Assembly: GCA_963082975.1 (NCBI GenBank)
Contig: OY720345.1
Coordinates: 17,200,491 to 17,264,490 of the forward strand
Reading direction: 5' to 3'
Length of the DNA: 64,000 nt
From: Labia minor
Taxonomy: Eukaryota; Arthropoda; Insecta; Dermaptera; Spongiphoridae
Shown here: one piece after another, positions 43,571 through 53,132 of the stretch
Position numbering within the stretch: the stretch's first letter is position 1
Layout: each line of letters opens with the position of its first letter
Program-made: the position numbers and the translations under genes
Notes under the pieces: model-generated
What the model saw: only the letters and a program-made list of their open reading frames with translations
What the model was told of the DNA's origin: nothing
Database searches by the model: none

Positions 43571-44640
43571 TTATATAACTAGTGTAATTAGTATTATTAT
43601 AATGTAAAATTAAAAAGAAAAAATGTTTAGATATTATTGTAGACATTTTCATTCTGTAAATTAAATAATTTTATTTCATTTAAATAAATATCTATTTTTA
43701 TTTTCATTCAAAGAATATGTATATTTGTTTATGTTAGGAAAACATATCAAAAAAGAGAATTTACAGATTAATTAAAATATATTAAAAATAAGAACACAAA
43801 ATTCAAGATTATATGAATAAATAATTTTAAATAATTGATCTCATAATTGGATTTTCATTTTCAAGTATGTATAAGATATTATTGGGTGGATTCAAAATGT
43901 ATGAAGGGATACACATAATAATAATAATATATAATTAATTTACTGATTAAATTAAAAAATATTTAAAATAAGAACACAATAACACAAATAAATGTTTTAT
44001 CTAATATACTGATTGAATATTTAGTATATAATATTACAATTACAATTTTTTTACTCTCTACTGACTGTTCATTTCATAACTGAAAATAGTGTCGAATAGA
44101 AATAGACGATATTACTTGGATTAATCTTATAATGCTAGCTAAAATTGTTTGTTTGATTATTGAGGATCCCAGATCCATTCATTTTAATCAGATTGATGCA
44201 ATGATGCAACATTTAATAATTGTAATAAATAATTAAAGAAATGTATATCAATATTTTTTAATTCAAACTCAATAATAATCAATTATTTTTATTTAACTTA
44301 TATACCGAGCCGAGCCTCGGGATCCCGGTACTAAAATATTATTATGGGTGGAATTACAATATATGAAGGGACACATAACATTTACAATATAAATATATAT
44401 TTAATTTACTGATTAAATTAAAATGTATTAAAAGTAAGAACACAAAAACAAATAAATGTTTTATCTAATATACTGAACAGCTTATTAGTATAGTATAATA
44501 TATAATATTTTTTATATTTACGCAGTATAATAAATTAATGATGTCATTTAATTCTCCTACTATAATCGAATCGAATATAAAGATAAATCTTCTTTTAAAC
44601 GTTGTGTGAAACAATTTCAAATAATTTAAATGTATATCTA
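43571..44640. repeat. AT-rich repeats related to Helitron 3' subterminal sequence
   Basis: About 130 bp (TATGAAGGGA-ACACATAA, ATTTACTGATTAAATTAAAA, AAATGTTTTATCTAATATAC) occurs twice (43900-44030 and 44350-44480). An inverted hairpin module (ACCGAGCCGAGCCTCGG) lies at 44304. No gene. Confidence 0.5.
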
Positions 44641-44940
44641 TTAATGAAATAAAAAAAATCAAATATATGAATATAATATAAATATTTTTAATTTTATTTT
44701 AAGAATAGATATGTATATATCTCACAGGCGGTGGTTGTGACGTCACATATATACATTTAAATTTAAAAGAAAAAAACTAATAAAGATGTAGTTTTCCTGA
44801 GATGTGATCAATAAAACTCAATTTTTCTTTATAAATACTATCTCTGGTGTGAATTTCAAAAAAATCGTTAGAGCGGTTTTTGAGAATAAAGAAACAAACA
44901 AACAATTTTTACTCGTATAAGAAGATAAGATAAATATAGA
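44640..44940 (+). repeat. Dispersed repeat B, long copy
   Basis: TGACGTCACATATATAC (44738-44754), GATGTGATCAATAAAACTCA, CGTTAGAGCGGTTTTTGAGA and the end CAATTTTTACTCGTATAAGA (44903-44922). Confidence 0.6.
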
Positions 44941-45299
44941 ACTCAAATTATCGCCACCAGCGCCTCTATGATCTAGCACGGTAACTAAACTATTTTTGAA
45001 GTGAAACTTCTTTAGCGGCGTCCTGACATTTGGTTGAGAATGGAGAGTGAATTGAAAAATTGAAATTTCGTAACGCAAGAGAGAAAGAAGATATAGGTAT
45101 AACGAGTGAGAATGAGATAGCCTCTATCTGCGTTTCCCTTTTGTGCTGTCTTTCGTTCTAATCCCCACTCTAGGTCCAAAGTCCATGACGCGCATGCGCG
45201 CTAGTTAAGTCATATATAATTAGCTGGAGTGTCTCCACTCGACTATCTCGCAATTTGAATTGGATTAAATAACATAATATATTATATTTAAATTAAATT

Positions 45300-45505
45300 T
45301 AATTAATTATAAATTATAAATGTTTGTTGATGGCACCACGTTACGTGTTGGCGCGTGAGATTTGCAGTGTTAAAAAATTAATTCTGGTAATTTTAGCGAA
45401 TCAATCAAGCTGAAATTCTATATATAGCAGTTTTATACAATTATTAATCATGTGAAAAATTATCAAACATATATCTTTATTTTTACGGTCACTTTAGAGG
45501 AAAAA
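45300..45505 (+). repeat. Dispersed repeat C
   Basis: GATGGCACCACGTTACGTGT, TGGCGCGTGAGATTT, AATTAATTCTGGTA, AGCTGAAATTCTATATATAG and CAAACATATATCTTTATTTT recur at 57945-58115, partly at 56380-56430, and inverted at 63760-63990. Confidence 0.6.
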
Positions 45506-45659
45506 AAATCAAAACGTTGTAGGTAATGACCCTCTTCCGGTTGACCTACATTTCTCAAAAGTTGATAGAAAACTATGAATTTTGAATAATGTCCATGTAC
45601 CAAATTTCATCATTCTAGCTCAAACCGTTTTTGCGTAATCTTGCCTACATACATACACA

Positions 45660-45699
<40 letters not shown>

Positions 45700-45823
45700 G
45701 ACATTTTTCTCAACCTTAGTGAAAATGATTCAGGAACCTTCAAAACGTATAAAAACATCAAAATCTCAACATCGAAAATTTTCGTGATCGCAATACTATC
45801 TCTGGCGAGATAGTAAAAATTGA

Positions 45824-45854
<31 letters not shown>

Positions 45855-45919
45855 CGTGAAATAATTAAAATTCTCAAGTCAAATATACAGCGTGCACGCA
45901 TACCGACGCATGTAATTGT

Positions 45920-46489
45920 GTGTGTGAACATGGTCGGCGATTCACACGCCAACACATACAGTTATGTGCGTCGATGACCATTCACGTTATTTATCCGAAT
46001 CTCAACATTACTTTAACACTACTAAATCAATTTAAAATTATTATTGCATTTAAAACTGCTTTTCTCTACTCCACAGATTTCACTATGCCGAAAAAAAATA
46101 ACGACCAAAATTTAGACGATATTATTTATTTCATACACCGTTCACTACTGGTTTATAGCCACACAGGTGCTAATGCACTTGAACGAGGCGAAGATAAAAT
46201 CCCTCTAATTCTCGGGGGAGATTTTAATGTAAATTTTGGATCTGATGATTCGTTGCCGTTGATCAACTTTCTTCGAGAAACATTTGGTCTGCTTATAAAT
46301 AACGATCCCAAGGAATCAACAACAAAATCTGGAACTACAATAGATGCTGTTTTTACACGTTATATAGAAAATATCGAATCACGAACATATATATCTTATT
46401 TTAGTTATCACAAGCCATTAATATCAGTATTACCAATTGAAGCACCAACCGACAATAGTACAGGCAATGTAGATATGATGATAGAGTGA
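45920..46489 (+). pseudogene. Helentron-type endonuclease domain fragment
   Basis: From about residue 65 the frame reads LDDIIYFIHRSLLVYS, IPLILGGDFNVNFGSDDS, TTKSGTTIDAVFTRYIENIE and YFSYHKPLISVLP. GDFN and the late SYHKP (SDH-like) motif mark an endonuclease/exonuclease/phosphatase fold. From memory this closely resembles endonucleases attached to Helentron helicases. The first 55 residues look non-homologous, so the protein is truncated at its N-terminus. Confidence 0.65.
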
Positions 46490-46639
46490 TAAAATTTTAT
46501 ACTGTTATATGTCTTTCGAAATGATCCCTTTATTTTTCTCTATTTCTCTCTCACTCACACTCTCAACTAAAATTTATCTTATTCTCTAGATTGTAAGAAG
46601 TTTCACTTCCGCCACGTGTACGATGCTGCACATTTTGCT

Positions 46640-46781
46640 TTTTTTATTTAAAAACCACCCCCTGTACACACCTTAGCAATTAGCGGTTTAATAAAAGAAG
46701 TCTGACATGCCCTGAGACCTACTGAATATGCATAAACATTTCATAAGAATCGGTCTAGCCGTTTTGGAGGAGTATCATTTC
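46640..46781 (-). mobile_element. Helitron-like 5' block (second copy)
   Basis: The same order as 26990-27130: CACACCTTAGCAATTAGCGG, GAAGTCTGACATGCCCTGAG, TTCATAAGAATCGGTC, GTTTTGGAGGAGTAT. Confidence 0.45.
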
Positions 46782-46782
46782 A

Positions 46783-46920
46783 GGGGGCAGCATGGCTGAG
46801 TGGGTAGAGTACGAGATTTCTACACAGGAAGCCTGAGTTCGAATCCCAGCATAGAACTCAAGATTATATATTTATTTAATTTAATTTAATTTAATAAAAA
46901 TAAAAATTTAATTCAATTTA
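46783..46920 (+). repeat. tRNA-derived SINE head
   Basis: A box TGGCTGAGTGGG (46793-46804) and B box GTTCGAATCCC (46837-46847) in correct tRNA spacing, followed by a TTTAATTTAA tail (46870-46905). The acceptor stem does not close, so it is not a working tRNA. Confidence 0.65.
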
Positions 46921-47286
46921 ACATCGGCTGCCCCAGCTCCAGGAACTGACAAGCCCTGGTTCTACAAAGCCTGCTCCGGCAGGATAACCTCAAAACAAGC
47001 AACCATGAATCGTGATAGAATATCCAGATAATTGCTCTTCAAGAGACAAGATTCACGGATGAAAAATACAATGGACTATAAGAACTATCGCATATACAAG
47101 AGCAAGACGGCCAAGCGAATTGGAAGAGGTTTACCACTTCTGGGCGTGGCGTTCATTGTGAACAAGAAGATCATCGATTCAATATTAGAAGTCAATGCCA
47201 TCAGCAATCGCATCATGGCCATGAGGATGCGATGCGCTTCTAAAAATTTATGGGAGCTTTGCGTGATCCAAGACGGTCCATACGCA

Positions 47287-47329
<43 letters not shown>
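46921..47329 (+). mobile_element. LINE endonuclease fragment ending in a 41-base A tract
   Basis: Frames read IIALQETRFTDEKY-like and then YRIYKSKTAKRIGRGLPLLG, VAFIVNKKIIDSILEVNAIS, NRIMAMRMRCASKN. This is the N-terminal half of a LINE apurinic endonuclease. It stops in mid-domain and is followed by A41 (47289-47329) and AAT repeats. No reverse transcriptase follows. Confidence 0.6.
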
Positions 47330-47331
<2 letters not shown>

Positions 47332-48079
47332 ATAATAATATATTTTATAAATTATGATGACGGATTTAGTTTTGTTGTGCGGTATTGGCATTGTGTCTAC
47401 TTTACATCCTCCATAAATAAGATCCATGTTAGGATAATCTTGAGCTGTTTTCCGAGACGGCATTGGGATATTAAATTATTACATGCATTTTTATTAAATG
47501 TATGATTTCATTTAATTTAAATAATATCTAATAATCAAGGATTCATTTTATTTCTCCTATTTTATTGTGTTCCTCTCACACATATCAAATGATTTTAATT
47601 TTAATTTATCAATTTAAATATTATTAAATATTGAATAGAAAAGGGATCTTATTTTAAATATATATTTTAATTGAACAAAAAAATACTTCAATAAATTAAA
47701 TTAGATTTGTTGTTACAAATTATGATTTGAAACTAATAATACAAAGGTAGGTTCTTTTCCATAAATATCAAACAAATATTTTAAAAATAATCAATAAGTT
47801 TAATACCATTTTGGAATTCATCAATTATTTTATATAATTTTCCATTATAGCTCATTATATATTTTTTTAGTAAGATATCAACAGTTAGAAAATTAAAAGT
47901 CTTTAAAACATGAATCCAGAAAAATTTTCATTTTTCAAACAGAATGATATTTCTGATTATTTTTTCATTTGAGTTTGATAACAAACTAATTCAAGATTTT
48001 GTAACAAAAATTAGAATGTTAAAATATCATATTTTCTAGAGATTCTATAGTTATAGTAAGATAGCAATTTTCACGATTT
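47330..48079. other. AT-rich gene-free stretch
   Basis: I see nothing supportable in it. Confidence 0.5.
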
Positions 48080-48540
48080 TTTTAAAAATGCATATAAGTC
48101 AACTAAAAGACTATTTAATTTTTTATTTTTTTTTGGAATAGCCTATCTCCTGCTCACGTTTTATCATTAAGTTTTGGGACAGCATGCATATACAAGATCT
48201 GTTCAAAAGAAAAGGTGAATTTAAATTATTTAGAAAAGTATTTATTTATTCATCAATATCAATGGATTGGGTAGCAATACCAAACCATCAACTTCAATTC
48301 ATCAATGGAAACAAAACAGCTATTTTAAATAATACGGCAAAATGTTGAGCATCTGCAGCGCTGTCTAGAGGTGCCGTTTTGCAAAAGTGTGTTAAAAGAG
48401 TTTATATCAGTTTATATTGGTTTATATCAGTTTATCTCCATGCCCTGGGCCTGCTGTGGTAAATGCAAATCGAAATTACAAACATTTATATTACTTATTA
48501 CCTTATATTTTATAATTGATAATACATTAATCAATTAAAG
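48080..48540 (+). promoter_or_regulatory. ZNF-4 promoter region (second promoter type)
   Basis: It is a copy of the ZNF-3 upstream region with small differences, including a short local duplication of GTTTATATC near 48400-48430. Only its last 80 bp or so (GGTAAATACAAATCG onward) is found before ZNF-6 (53050-53132). Confidence 0.5.
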
Positions 48541-50356
48541 ATGGATCTTTATTCACAAGAAGACAGAAAATATCCAATATATATAGGTAATTTTTATTTC
48601 TGTTATTTCATCTATAGCAATATTAATTGTCAGTAGAATTATTTTGTTTTATATTATTTTTAATGATAATATACCTTAATTTTAAAATAGTTAGATATAT
48701 AAAAATAATTCAATTCTAAATAAAACAATTCTTTTTGTAGGTCCTCTATATTCTTGTATATATTGTCGAACCAGTTTTATAAGTGAGAAATTTTTATCTA
48801 AACATTTAAAAAAATGTTTTCATAAAAAAATATTTTCAATTTTAAAAAATGATGTAAAATACAAAAAGAATACAAAGAAATATTTAGACGAAAAATTAGA
48901 AGACGATACTGATTCAAACCATGAAAAGCCTTTTGAATGTAATTATTGTAAAAAGAAATTTAATCGGAACTCAACTTTAAATACTCATTTACTAATTCAT
49001 ACTGGTGAAAGACCTTTTGAATGTAAATATTGTCAAAAGAAATTTAATCGGAACTCAACTTTAAATACTCATTTACTAATTCATACTGGTGAAAGACCTT
49101 TTGAATGTAAATATTGTCAAAAGAAATTTCATCTTAAAAGACTCTTAAATACACATTTATTAAATCATACAGGTGAAAAGCCTTTTGAATGTAATTATTG
49201 TAAAAAGAAATTTAATCTGAAATGTAATTTAAATAATCATTTACTAATTCATACAGGTGAAAAGCCTTTTGAATGTAAATCTTGTAAAAAGAAATTTAAT
49301 CATAAATCACATTTAAATACACATTTACTAATTCATACTGGTGAAAAACCTTTTGAATGTAAATATTGTAAAAAGAAATTTAATCAGAACTCACATTTAA
49401 ATACACATTTACTAATTCATACACTTGAAAAACCTTTTGAATGTAATTATTGTAAAAAGAAATTTAATCTGAAATGTAATTTAAATACTCATTTAAAAAT
49501 TCATACAAGTGAAAAACCTTTTGAATGTAATTATTGTAAAAAGAAATTTAATCGGAACTCAACTTTAAATACTCATTTACTAATTCATACTTGTGAAAGA
49601 CCTTTTGAATGTAAATATTGTAAAAAGAAATTTAATCGGAACTCAACTTTAAATACTCATTTACTAATTCATACTGGTGAAAAACCTTTTGAATGTAAAT
49701 ATTGTAAAAAGAAATTTAATCTGAAAAGTAATTTAAATACTCATTTACTAATTCATACAGGTGAAAAACCTTTTGAATGTAATTATTGTAAAAAGAAATT
49801 TAGTCTGAAATCTCATTTAAGTGCACATTTAAAAATTCATACAGGTGAAAAACCTTTTGAATGTAATTATTGTAAAAAGAAATTTAATCGGAACTCAACT
49901 TTAAATACTCATTTACTAATTCATACTGGTGAAAGACCTTTTGAATGTAAATCTTGTAAAAAGAAATTTCATCATAAATCACATTTAAATACACATTTAC
50001 TAATTCATACTGGTGAAAAACCTTTTGAATGTAAATATTGTCAAAAGAAATTTAATCGGAACTCAACTTTAAATACTCATTTACTAATTCATACAGGTGA
50101 AAAACCTTTTGAATGTAATTATTGTAAAAAGAAATTTAGTCTGAAATCTCATTTAAGTGCACATTTATTAATTCATACAGGAGAAAAACCTTTTGAATGT
50201 AATTATTGTGAAAAGAAATTTAATCGGAAATCACATTTAAATTCTCATTTATTAATTCATACAGCTGAAAAGCCTTTTGAATGTAATTATTGTGAAAAGA
50301 AATTTAATCGGAAATCAACTTTAAATACACATATATTAATTCATACAGATAAATAG
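48541..50356 (+). CDS. C2H2 zinc-finger protein ZNF-4, two exons, 553 aa
   Basis: Exon 1 is 48541-48586 (MDLYSQEDRKYPIYI), the intron 48587-48740 is phase 1, and exon 2 is 48741-50356. I read exon 2 codon by codon: it is open throughout, has no in-frame ATG, and ends in TAG. The spliced 1662 nt give 553 aa. It has an N-terminal atypical CIYCRTSF finger, the linker DVKYKKNTKKYLDEKLEDD, then 17 fingers. Many share the helix NRNSTLNTH (fingers 1, 2, 8, 9, 12 and 14); others vary ([36 protein letters not shown]). The last two fingers match those of ZNF-3, including an unusual HTAEKP linker. Its promoter (48080-48540) is a close copy of the ZNF-3 promoter, and its downstream kilobase is a copy of that of ZNF-2. 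It is therefore a mosaic product of duplication. Its biological role is not known. Confidence 0.85.
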
Positions 50357-51380
50357 CCTTTTGAATGTAATTATTGTATAAAGAAAATCTCCTTTAAGTA
50401 AACATTTATTAATTCATAATTTTTGAAAAAAAGGCTTAATAGTACTGACTAAAAATTATTTTTGTTTCTTTCTTTGATTAATGTTATTTACTTTATATGT
50501 TAAATTCAATAAAAATCTTATTTTTTAACTGAATATTAATAATAACTATTGTATTTCGACCATTGATTAAACCTTATTATCTTAATCCCTTTATATTTCT
50601 CACTCCTGTGATAAACAAATAATAATAAATTAAAAAAATTTATAATAATAATAAATAAATAAATTGTATATATGTATGCGTCTGTGTATGTGTAAAATAT
50701 AAGGTAAACCTACCAGTGGTGGACCACCCGGCCAGTAATGGATCATTTGATTGATTTTTGATAAACTACAATAATTTCAAATTAAACTCGAGATATTGGT
50801 AAATATCAAGAACAACCTCTTCCGGATTGTTTAACAATGAAACAGAGACCAGTTGCTGCATTTATATTATAATGATTTTTTTTTGTAATTGGGAGTTTTG
50901 GCAGGGTGAAAAGGGATGAAAAAGAAATAATGGTCTAATATGGTAGACTTTGAATCGGCGTGCACTGACCTGGAGATTTGGACTACAAAAAAAGAAAAAG
51001 ATTAAATTTATCATTAAAAAAAAATAAACAGATTTATTATATTTGATATTTAAATATATATTTTTAAATCCTTTAGAGATTTAGATTTTCAGATTTTAAA
51101 TTACATAATTACATACAGTATTTTTTTGATATTTTAAATTAAAAAAATATAGACAGATCATTTATAAAAATTATAAAAAACCAATATTTGTTGGAAAACT
51201 ATTTTTTTTATTAAAACTATAGCCGGTCCTTTCTCTCTTCCAAAATCTCCTCCTGAAAAGTCCGTCTTCACTCGACGCTAACCCACGAACGAATGTCCTT
51301 GTCTGACTTTTTCACAACTAGTCCCTTCAGGGGAAACCTCTTAGAATAATCCTTTCCTTTGAAAAGACATTTATATTTAT
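50357..51380 (+). repeat. ZNF-4 downstream segment, copy of the ZNF-2 downstream segment
   Basis: It holds the same blocks in the same order as 30855-31880, with a few single-base and indel differences. Its right end (GACATTTATATTTA) joins directly to the truncated ZNF-5 exon, marking a rearrangement breakpoint at about 51380. Confidence 0.75.
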
Positions 51381-51747
51381 GATGTAAAATACAAAAAGAA
51401 TACAAAGAAATATTTAGACGAAAAATTAGAAGACGATACTGATTCAAACCATGAAAAGCCTTTTGAATGTAATTATTGTAAAAAGAAATTTAATCGGAAC
51501 TCAACTTTAAATACTCATTTACTAATTCATACTGGTGAAAGACCTTTTGAATGTAAATATTGTAAAAAGAAATTTAATCGGACCTCAACTTTAAATACTC
51601 ATTTACTAATTCATACTGGTGAAAGACCTTTTGAATGTAAATATTGTCAAAATAAATTTAATCTGAAAAGTAATTTAAATACTCATTTACTAATTCATAC
51701 AGGTGAAAAACCTTTTGAATGTAATTATTGTAAAAAGAAATTTAGTC

Positions 51748-51947
51748 TGTGGCGGACATGTGTATAGGGTAAGGTGGAAGTCGGATGTTAGGAAAGGGCT
51801 AGAAATAAAAGCCGATGAGTCGGAGTCATAACTCATTTTATTGAATTCACCGTTTACACCATATACAAATGCCCCCATCATGTTGTTGCCGTCATGGGCT
51901 GGTGCACGTTGGCGCGGCGCCATCTTCTTGTGGTGTGCGGCACCACA
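51748..51947 (-). repeat. TRIM LTR (left)
   Basis: 200 bp; contains AATAAA and the CGATGAGTCGGAGTCATAAC block. Confidence 0.9.
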
Positions 51948-52254
51948 GTACTCCCCCTCCAGCGTTCTAGCGATACAACCCCCGTGGTAGCGGTCATGAC
52001 CGCGATGGCGTCCGGACGGTGGCGCCGACCGAGGCACGTTGTCGATGCGATGACACCGGGCGCTCGTGGTCGTGGCGATGATGACATCTCGGACAGTGGC
52101 GGCGACCGCAGCACGTGTTGCCGCTCGGGAGACGATGGCGCTGATGGAAGTGACGGCAGTGATGGCCAACATGTACGGTCTAGGTGTTGACGACCGGTAT
52201 GATGGCGATAATGTCCGAGGCGACTGCGATGACGGCGACGACCTCAGCGGCAGC

Positions 52255-52480
52255 CGTGGCGGTGCAGAACCGGAGGCAGCCGTGGCGATGCAGAACCGGA
52301 GGCAGCCCTGGCGATGTGGGTCCGGAGGCAGCCGTGGCGATGTAGATCCGGAGGCAGCCGTGGCGATGTAGGTCCGGAGGCAGCCGTGGCGATGTAGATC
52401 CGGAGGCAGCCGTGGCGATGTAGGTCCGGAGGCAGCCGTGGCGATGTAGGTCCGGAGGCAGCCGTGGCGATGTAGTTGGA
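52255..52480. repeat. Minisatellite inside the TRIM element
   Basis: About eight units of near 27 bp: CCGGAGGCAGCCGTGGCGAT followed by GTAGGT or GTAGAT (CAGAAC in the first units). Long frames seen through it on both strands are repeat artefacts, not genes. Confidence 0.85.
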
Positions 52481-52603
52481 GGCGGCGCCGTCGTGCCATG
52501 GATGGAAACGGCTAGGAAGCCGGGACAGGATTGCGATATTTGCTGGAGACACCCCCAGGGTTTATTAAACCGGTTCCAGCAAATATCACGTCGGGGTCAC
52601 CAG

Positions 52604-52803
52604 TGTGGCGGACATGTGTATAGGGTAAGGTGGAAGCCGGATGTTAGGAAAGGGCTAGAAATAAAAGCCGATGAGTCGGAGTCATAACTCATTTTATTGA
52701 ATTCACCGTTTACACCATATACAAATGCCCCCATCATGTTGTTGCCGTCATGGGCTGGTGCACGTTGGCGCGGCGCCATCTTCTTGTGGTGTGCGGCACC
52801 ACA
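52604..52803 (-). repeat. TRIM LTR (right)
   Basis: 200 bp, about one difference from the left LTR. Confidence 0.9.
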
Positions 52804-53132
52804 AGTCTAAAATCTCATTTAAGTGCACATTTAAAAATTCATACAGGTGAAAAACCTTTTGAATGTAATTATTGTAAAAAGAAATTTAATAGGAAATCAA
52901 CTTTAAAAACACATATATTTAAAAATGCCTCCCTCTTCGGTCGGTAAAAACGCTCACACATGTCCAACCTGTTTGCCATCGTTGACATCACTAGTGGTGA
53001 AAAAAAATAGCATTGAATGATTGAGTGATTTACTCTGTGTATGCTCTGTGGTAAATACAAATCGAAATTACAAACATTTATATTACTTATTACCTTATAT
53101 TTTATAATTGATAATACATTATTCAATTAAAG

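Larger units (their letters stand above)
44998..46609. mobile_element. Helentron-like unit with 15-bp inverted ends
   Basis: GAAGTGAAACTTCTT at 44998-45012 and its exact complement AAGAAGTTTCACTTC at 46595-46609 bracket an endonuclease fragment (45920-46489). Helentrons are known to carry an endonuclease at the C-terminus and short inverted ends. A third related end is at 58533-58551. It holds a (CA)n microsatellite (about 45646-45700) and (TA)n (45827-45855). Most of Rep and helicase is absent, so it is non-autonomous. Confidence 0.5.
51748..52803 (-). mobile_element. TRIM-type LTR element inside ZNF-5
   Basis: 200-bp LTRs at 51748-51947 and 52604-52803 (TGTGGCGG to CACCACA) differ at about one base. 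The target duplication AGTC flanks them. On the minus strand the primer-binding site TGGTGACCCCGACGTGAT adjoins the right LTR and the purine tract GGAGGGGGAGTAC adjoins the left one. The 656-bp interior has no gag or pol and consists largely of a minisatellite. It is GC-rich against AT-rich surroundings. Recent; a non-autonomous LTR family probably mobilised by a Gypsy element. Confidence 0.9.
51381..52921 (+). pseudogene. ZNF-5, broken zinc-finger gene split by an LTR insertion
   Basis: Host zinc-finger exon-2 sequence resumes at 51381 in the linker (DVKYKKNTKKYLDEKLEDD), fused directly to a copy of the ZNF-2-type downstream region. Exon 1 and the start of exon 2 are missing. Three full fingers (helices NRNSTLNTH, NRTSTLNTH and NLKSNLNTH) follow and a fourth starts. 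That fourth finger is interrupted at 51747 by a 1056-bp TRIM element and resumes after 52803. One more finger begins and the array then fuses near 52921 to the end of another dispersed repeat (CTTCGGTCGG). With no leader, a split finger and no proper end it cannot make a family-like protein. Before the insertion the frame was open. It is a truncated duplicate most like ZNF-4. Confidence 0.8.

Noticed and set aside
46783-46855. Functional tRNA gene
   Set aside because: A and B boxes are present, but the acceptor arm does not pair and an AT-rich SINE tail follows.
51748-51947. Hammerhead ribozyme in the TRIM LTR (GATGAG motif)
   Set aside because: CGATGAGTCGGAG lacks the GAAA core element and the flanking stems on either strand, so it is not a retrozyme.
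51690-52552. Long frames on both strands through the TRIM element (LHRHGCLR and TYIATAASG repeats)
   Set aside because: They are translations of a 27-bp minisatellite and LTRs running into the zinc-finger exon; repeat length in multiples of three keeps several frames open.
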